Origin: Acidimicrobiaceae bacterium
GTDB taxonomy: Bacteria; Actinomycetota; Acidimicrobiia; Acidimicrobiales; Palsa-688
Assembly: GCA_003158835.1 (NCBI GenBank)
Contig: PMLI01000330.1
Location: forward strand, 1-9,782
Direction: 5' to 3'
Length of the DNA: 9,782 nt
Made by a program: the position numbers and the translations under genes. A model generated the notes under the pieces. It made no database searches. It worked only from the letters and a program-made list of their open reading frames with translations, and was not told the DNA's origin. This document shows, one piece after another, positions 5,939 through 9,782 of the stretch. How positions within the stretch are numbered: position 1 is the first letter of the stretch; every line of letters begins with the position of its first letter.

Positions 5939-7272
5939 ATAGCGGCCGACAGGCGCACGATGAAGGTGCTGCCGCGACCGGGAGCACTTTCGATCTCGAC
6001 GGTACCGCCATGGGCCGCGACTATCTCAGAGACCACCGCCAGACCGACACCGCTACCTGTGGTCCGGCGTTCTCGGGCCGCCGACGACCCTCGGTAGAAA
6101 CGTTCGAAGACCATTCCCTGTTCGTCCAGAGGGATGCCCGGGCCGTCGTCTGACACGGCCAGGACGGCCTCGTTGCCGTCACAGCTCACGCGCAAGACAA
6201 CTCGAGCTTTCGATGGACTGAACTTCTCGGCATTGGTGAGCAGATTAACCGTGACCTGTTCGAGACGCCCGGGGTCGCCTGACACGGGCGCCGGCCGCAG
6301 GTCCTGTTCGAGAAAGATCCCCCGCTCGGCAAATCGTGCCGCCAATCTGGAGGCGGCCGCCGCGGCTATCTCGGCCAGGTCGACGTGCTCGTGCTCGAGC
6401 CTGAGGCTGGCCGCTTCGGCCGCCGCCAGTACGCCAAGGTCGTCGACGAAGCGGGCGAGCCTGTCCACTTCTTCGCTCAGCGAGCCCAGCGTTTGTTCCG
6501 TGGGCTCGGCAATTCCCATCGAAATAGCATCCAGTTGGGCCCGCAATATGGCCAGCGGGGTTCGAAGCTCGTGCGCGACATCAGCCACCAGTGAGCGGCG
6601 CAGGTAGTCTTCACGCTCGAGGTGGGCTGCCATCGAGTTGAACGCACTGGCCAGATCGCCGATCTCGTCTCCCCTCTTGGCCTCTCCCGCCCTGCTCGAG
6701 CGGTCGCCGGCCCCGTAACGGGTTACGGCGACCGCCAGCTTGTGCAGGGGCGCCACCAGCCTCCGGCTGGCGAGCAAGGCAGAGGAGACGGCCAGCAAGG
6801 CCGCGACCAGGGCGGAAATCGCTATGCCATCGATCAACTTGTGCTGGAGGTTGATCTCGGACGGCAGCAAGCCCGAGAGGGGCCGCTCCACCAGAACGGT
6901 CGCTACCGTCCGGTCGCCGGCTTCGACCGCCAACGACGGGGCGGAGCCGTTCTCCGGGTAAGGCCGCACTCTCAGCACGACGCGGCGCCCAGCCGTCACG
7001 GTCAGGCCCACCCCCTCGAGGTGGGCGAGGGTGATGGCGGAGGAGAAGTCGGCTTCGTCCCATCCGTTGGACGCCAGGTATGCTGCGCGAAGAGCCGAAA
7101 TAATGGCACTGGTCGGGTACTGGCGTGTCTCGTCATGTGCGGCGCTGCCGAGGTCGACGTCCAACAAGGCCAGCATCACCCCGGCCAAAATGGCAATGGA
7201 GGCGAGAGCTATCGCCAGCGACCCGGCAGCAGCGCGGCGCCCGAGAGGACCAAGGAGCTTGGGGGTCGCCAA
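5935..7272 (-). CDS. Sensor histidine kinase with extracytoplasmic sensor domain and HAMP
   Basis: Membrane kinase partner of the response regulator encoded just upstream. Order in the 445 residues: TM1 about 15-38, an external sensor region about 39-146 of no recognised family, TM2 about 147-169, HAMP about 170-222 (ending DEIGDLASAFNSMAAHLE), dimerisation/H-box DVAHELRTPLA with His234, then the ATPase core with N-box NLLTNAEKFSP (343-353), G1 DDGPGIP (375-381), F-box VFERFYRG (388-395) and G2 GSGVGLAV (406-413). All catalytic motifs are intact, as in BaeS-like class I kinases. The start is a TTG four bases after the regulator stop; no ATG or GTG precedes TM1 in this frame, so TTG is preferred. 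The spacing implies co-translation with the regulator. The signal is not deducible, but the sensor faces outside. Confidence 0.94.
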   Translation of the reverse strand: MATPKLLGPLGRRAAAGSLAIALASIAILAGVMLALLDVDLGSAAHDETRQYPTSAIISALRAAYLASNGWDEADFSSAITLAHLEGVGLTVTAGRRVVLRVRPYPENGSAPSLAVEAGDRTVATVLVERPLSGLLPSEINLQHKLIDGIAISALVAALLAVSSALLASRRLVAPLHKLAVAVTRYGAGDRSSRAGEAKRGDEIGDLASAFNSMAAHLEREDYLRRSLVADVAHELRTPLAILRAQLDAISMGIAEPTEQTLGSLSEEVDRLARFVDDLGVLAAAEAASLRLEHEHVDLAEIAAAAASRLAARFAERGIFLEQDLRPAPVSGDPGRLEQVTVNLLTNAEKFSPSKARVVLRVSCDGNEAVLAVSDDGPGIPLDEQGMVFERFYRGSSAARERRTTGSGVGLAVVSEIVAAHGGTVEIESAPGRGSTFIVRLSAAM

Positions 7273-7276
7273 GGGC

Positions 7277-7975
7277 CTAACGGTCTCTGGTGAGGCCGAA
7301 CCGGTAACCCGCGCCCGTGACAGTCTCGATGAACTTGGGCTTGTCCTTGTTGTCCCCGAGCTTGCGGCGAAGGTTCTTTACGTGGCTGTCAACGACCCGC
7401 TCGTAACCCTCCCACTCGTACCCTCTCGTCGAATTGACCAGTTCGGAGCGGGAGTAGACGCGTCCAGGCGTCCGGCTCAGTGTTTCGAGCAGTGCCCACT
7501 CTGTGGGCGAGACCTCTATGACGTCGCCCCGGCACCGCAGTTCGTGGCGGTCGTGATCGATCAGAAGAGTTCCCGCCCCGAACGACAACGTCCGGCTGAC
7601 CTGCTCCTCGGAGCGACTGCGGCGCATGAGGGTCTGGGCCCGTAGGACCAGCTCCCTCGGGTTGAACGGTTTGGTTAGGTAGTCGTCGGCACCGATCTCG
7701 AGGCCACGCACCCGGTCTTCGTCCGTCACCTTGGCGGTGAGCATGAGGATTCGGACGTCGGACCGCTTACGTAGTTCCCGCGCCACCTCTTCTCCGGGGA
7801 TGTCGGGAAGACCGAGGTCCAAGATGACCAGGTCGGGGACAACCTTGACCTCCAAGGCAAGGGCCTCAGAGCCGTTTGCGGCGGTGAAGACGGTGAAGCC
7901 CTCGCGTTCCAGGAAGGCCCGGACAAGGTCACGCAGCTTCACCTCGTCATCGACCACCACCACCACGCCGGACAT
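7277..7975 (-). CDS. OmpR/PhoB-family response regulator
   Basis: Cytoplasmic transcription factor activated by the adjacent kinase. Of its 232 residues, 1-118 form a receiver domain with acidic pocket Asp9-Asp10, phospho-acceptor Asp53 (ILDLGLP), Thr80 (LMLTAK) and Lys102 (DDYLTKPF). Residues about 128-228 form a winged helix with the transactivation part EVSPTEWALLETL and the recognition helix region VVDSHVKNLRRKLGD, ending TGAGYRF. All switch residues are present. The ATG at 7975 has an excellent AGGAGG ribosome binding site. It heads a four-gene minus-strand cluster and diverges from the GAF-like gene, so autoregulation from the shared region is likely. The DosR-like box found there is not of the type OmpR regulators usually bind. 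Confidence 0.96.
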   Translation of the reverse strand: MSGVVVVVDDEVKLRDLVRAFLEREGFTVFTAANGSEALALEVKVVPDLVILDLGLPDIPGEEVARELRKRSDVRILMLTAKVTDEDRVRGLEIGADDYLTKPFNPRELVLRAQTLMRRSRSEEQVSRTLSFGAGTLLIDHDRHELRCRGDVIEVSPTEWALLETLSRTPGRVYSRSELVNSTRGYEWEGYERVVDSHVKNLRRKLGDNKDKPKFIETVTGAGYRFGLTRDR

Positions 7976-8047
7976 CTGCCCCTCCTGTTCAGCGGCAACG
8001 GGTTGGACACCCAGGCGGCCGGGCGCAAAACATCCCAGACCACCACA

Positions 8048-8053
8048 ACCCTA
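8048..8053 (-). promoter_or_regulatory. Weak candidate -10 box of the two-component operon
   Basis: The minus strand reads TAGGGT, matching the TANNNT pattern of many actinobacterial -10 boxes. It would give a leader of about 65 nt before the response-regulator ATG. No -35 match is seen; the DosR-like box is 40-50 nt upstream of the predicted start. Confidence 0.25.
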
Positions 8054-8081
8054 TGGTCGGGGACCGGGACGCCGTGTGCCA

Positions 8082-8095
8082 GGGCCGAAGGTCCC
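8082..8095. promoter_or_regulatory. DosR/DevR-like box in the divergent promoter region
   Basis: The minus strand reads GGGACCTTCGGCCC, which fits the GGGNC-N4-GNCCC architecture of actinobacterial DosR/DevR sites. It is near the centre of the 245-nt divergent region, about 40-53 nt upstream of a possible response-regulator transcript start and about 60-73 nt upstream of a possible start for the GAF-like gene. Related copies occur at 8841-8880. Binding by a DosR homologue is inferred. Confidence 0.45.
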
Positions 8096-8142
8096 AGGAA
8101 GCTCGGCGACGCCCATGACGGCCCCGCCCTCCCCATGGTTCC

Positions 8143-8148
8143 ACATAA
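8143..8148 (+). promoter_or_regulatory. Candidate -10 box of the GAF-like gene
   Basis: CATAAT matches TATAAT at five of six positions in a GC-rich context and would start transcription near 8155, 66 nt before the ATG. No -35 match is visible at 16-18 nt spacing, which would fit an activator-dependent promoter using the box at 8082-8095. Confidence 0.35.
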
Positions 8149-8220
8149 TCTCCACACGCCTTCGATGGGGACAACACCGGGGCCCGCTTGGATGGCTGCA
8201 CAGGTCCTAAGGAGGCTGAA

Positions 8221-8739
8221 ATGGCTATTTACCAAGTGCAGTACGAGGTCCCGTGGCAACTGATCGAGGCCGACTATGAGAGCAAGGACCGGGCCGCCGG
8301 GCCCGGCACCGCCGCTGCGGTCTCGGAGGGTACTTCGCAGTCGTTGGCCCGTTTTGCCGGTCTTCTGGCCAGCGCCGATGCCACTGCGGTGGTTGCCTGC
8401 CGCAAGGACGACATGACAGTGGAAACGGCTGGCCCGGAAACGTCCTGGCTGCTACCGGGGGCCGTGTTGGCTTACCAAGATCACCTCGGGCCCGGGGCCA
8501 GACGCGCCGTCACGTCGCTTCTGACCGGGCGTTCGGCATGGTTGGACTGCCTCCCGCCCGATGGCTTCCGCAGCGCCGCCTTGATCGCCGCACCTTCCTT
8601 GGCACCGTCGAAGCGCCTGGTGCTGGTGGCGTGCACACACGCCCGTTTAGACAAGCGGAACCTCGGGCTGGCCGCGGGCTATCTGGCCCATCACCAGGCG
8701 GCCAAGCAACCCTTGGACCTGAGCCAGGCCGCCGCTTGA
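8221..8739 (+). CDS. Protein of unknown function, possible degenerate GAF-like domain
   Basis: A 172-residue soluble protein that I do not recognise by family. It starts at ATG 8221 behind a strong AAGGAGG site (an upstream in-frame start at 8188 lacks one). From about residue 40 the order of strands and helices resembles a small GAF domain: a helix SLARFAGLLAS, a strand TAVVACRKDD, the helix-rich middle around GARRAVTSLLTGRSAWLDC, the strand pair ALIAAPSLAPSKRLVLVACTH (120-140), and a last helix LGLAAGYLAHHQ. The GAF idea rests on this pattern only. Cysteines at 60, 110 and 138 and histidines at 88, 140, 157 and 158 could bind a metal or cofactor. No signal peptide or DNA-binding motif is seen. 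Transcribed divergently from the two-component cluster and followed by the redox gene on the same strand. Confidence 0.85.
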   Translation: MAIYQVQYEVPWQLIEADYESKDRAAGPGTAAAVSEGTSQSLARFAGLLASADATAVVACRKDDMTVETAGPETSWLLPGAVLAYQDHLGPGARRAVTSLLTGRSAWLDCLPPDGFRSAALIAAPSLAPSKRLVLVACTHARLDKRNLGLAAGYLAHHQAAKQPLDLSQAAA

Positions 8740-8840
8740 GGCTGTTCCGGTCGGGCTCGGGATGCGCGCCGCGCCACCAAACTGGCTCGAAGAAAATAAG
8801 AAGTTAGTAATACACCCCTGGCGCAGGCCAGATTTCACCT

Positions 8841-8880
8841 GGCTCTAAGGTCCGCCCGGTACGTTTTGGACCTTAGTGCC
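8841..8880. promoter_or_regulatory. Inverted pair of DosR-like motifs before the ferric-reductase gene
   Basis: GGCTCTAAGGTCC (8841-8853) and GGACCTTAGTGCC (8868-8880) are inverted copies, 12 of 13 pairs matching, with a 14-nt spacer. The inner nine bases of each arm pair perfectly. Read with flanks, the plus-strand copy matches about 16 of 20 positions of the published mycobacterial DevR consensus as I recall it. The right arm ends only 20 nt before the GTG start, so it may be an operator or an mRNA leader hairpin. Confidence 0.5.
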
Positions 8881-8900
8881 CAACAGGACGAGAGGACGCA

Positions 8901-9782
8901 GTGACGATAGTTGAGGTGCGCCAGCGCCCGGACAAATCGATAACCACCCCAGGGCCGCCCACCCGTCCCGCTCACACGCCGCCCACGGCTGTGGTCCAAC
9001 GGCACCGACCGGGCCGGCCGCCGCGTCGCTGGGCCGCCGATGGGTTCCTGGCGCTGGCGGGAGCCGGTTTCGGTGCCGTGCTGGGTGCTGTCATCACGGG
9101 AGAGACGCGGCGCTCCTTGACCGGTCCGGGCGGCCTTCTCATCGCCGGTGGCCGGCTGGCGGGGTTCACGGGCGCTTACCTCATGCTCCTGATGGTGCTG
9201 CTCATCGCCCGCTTGACGTGGCTCGAACGAGCAGTCGGCCAGGACCGGCTGGTCCGTTGGCACCGGCGGGTGGCGCCGTGGGCACTGGGGCTCATAGCCG
9301 CCCACATCGTGCTCATCACACTCGGCTACGCGCAATCGGCCAAGACCGGAGCGCTTCGCCAGCTATGGACCTTTCTCTCCTCGTACCCCGACATTCTCGC
9401 CTCCGCGGTGGGTTTCGGCCTTCTCGTAATGGTGGCAGTCACTTCGGTCAGGATCGCCCGGAGACGGCTCAAGTACGAGAGCTGGTGGGTCGTCCACCTC
9501 TACACGTACATAGCGCTCTCGCTGGCCTTCGCACATCAAATCGCCACCGGCGTCTCGTTTGTGGGTCACCCCGTGGCCCGGGCCATTTGGGCGACGGCGT
9601 GGGCGGCGACGGCAGGGCTTGTCATCGTTTACCGCGTCGCCCTGCCCGTGGCCCGCAACCTGCGGCACCAACTGCGCATCGAGCGAGTGGGCCAAGAAGC
9701 ACCGGGTGTGTACTCGATCGTCTGCCGGGGGCGCCGCCTGGACCGCCTCGCCGTTTCGGGCGGCCAGTTCTTCCAGTGGCGC
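8901..9782 (+). CDS. Ferric-reductase-type transmembrane oxidoreductase, N-terminal part (cut by window edge)
   Basis: Membrane heme/flavin electron-transfer protein; 294 codons are visible before the window ends. After a Pro/Arg-rich cytoplasmic stretch (1-45) come hydrophobic helices at about 47-67, 79-105, 124-144, 163-184, 198-218 and 224-247. The two heme-ligand helices carry His121-x13-His135 and His199-x12-His212, the same spacing as in ferric reductases and NADPH oxidases, so two b hemes are expected. From about 257 the start of a ferredoxin-reductase-like FAD domain appears (RIERVGQEAPGVYSIVCRG, then GGQFFQWR). The NAD(P)H domain and possible ferredoxin domain would lie beyond the edge. 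The GTG at 8901 has GAGAGG upstream. Likely moves electrons across the membrane to iron or another acceptor; the acceptor is unknown. Its promoter region carries the inverted DosR-like pair. Confidence 0.9.
   Translation, partial: MTIVEVRQRPDKSITTPGPPTRPAHTPPTAVVQRHRPGRPPRRWAADGFLALAGAGFGAVLGAVITGETRRSLTGPGGLLIAGGRLAGFTGAYLMLLMVLLIARLTWLERAVGQDRLVRWHRRVAPWALGLIAAHIVLITLGYAQSAKTGALRQLWTFLSSYPDILASAVGFGLLVMVAVTSVRIARRRLKYESWWVVHLYTYIALSLAFAHQIATGVSFVGHPVARAIWATAWAATAGLVIVYRVALPVARNLRHQLRIERVGQEAPGVYSIVCRGRRLDRLAVSGGQFFQWR

Noticed and set aside
8055..8065. GGTC-GGG-GACC palindrome as another DosR-like site
   Set aside because: The half-sites and spacing do not fit the GGGNC-N4-GNCCC pattern, and short GC palindromes are common in this composition.
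8827..8843. GCCAG/CTGGC inverted repeat as a terminator of the GAF-like gene
   Set aside because: Only five base pairs, no U-run follows, and it is nearly 90 nt after the stop. It overlaps the stronger inverted pair and is likely incidental.
8835..9695. Minus-strand open frames opposite the ferric-reductase gene
   Set aside because: Both are composition-driven, His/Arg/Pro-rich, and antisense to a frame with the full heme-histidine pattern.

Overview
The window is high-GC DNA from a free-living bacterium, most likely an actinomycete-type (Actinomycetota) heterotroph. The reasons are the GC-rich third codon positions, frequent GTG/TTG starts, AGGAGG-type ribosome binding sites, and a sugar importer with no ATPase gene beside it. 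I cannot name a genus; an uncultured soil lineage is possible.

Layout. (1) Bases 1-3055, minus strand: a sugar-type ABC importer operon read right to left, made of a secreted solute-binding protein, a MalF-type permease and a MalG-type permease cut by the window's left edge. Adjacent reading frames are joined by ATGA overlaps. Its control region (about 3056-3320) has a good -10 box and several palindromes. (2) 3377-3930, minus: a small SRPBCC/AHSA1-like protein, preceded by a possible 28-codon leader ORF with a perfect Shine-Dalgarno but an ATT start. (3) 4058-7975, minus: a compact four-gene cluster of an OmpR-type response regulator, a sensor histidine kinase, an exported alpha/beta hydrolase and a YgeA-type amino-acid racemase. 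Spacings of 4 nt, a 4-nt overlap and a short gap suggest one transcript. (4) 7976-8220: a divergent control region. (5) 8221-9782, plus: a small protein of unknown function with a GAF-like look, then a ferric-reductase-type transmembrane oxidoreductase cut by the right edge.

How they fit together. The left part imports a carbohydrate or similar solute. The middle cluster looks like an envelope-sensing two-component system transcribed with an exported hydrolase and a racemase. The right part looks redox-related.

The most interesting signal is a short motif, GGACCTT[AC]GNSCC, resembling the DosR/DevR box of actinobacterial hypoxia and redox regulons. It occurs once between the divergent response-regulator and GAF-like genes, and twice as an inverted pair just before the ferric-reductase gene. 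No mobile element, CRISPR array, rRNA or tRNA was seen.
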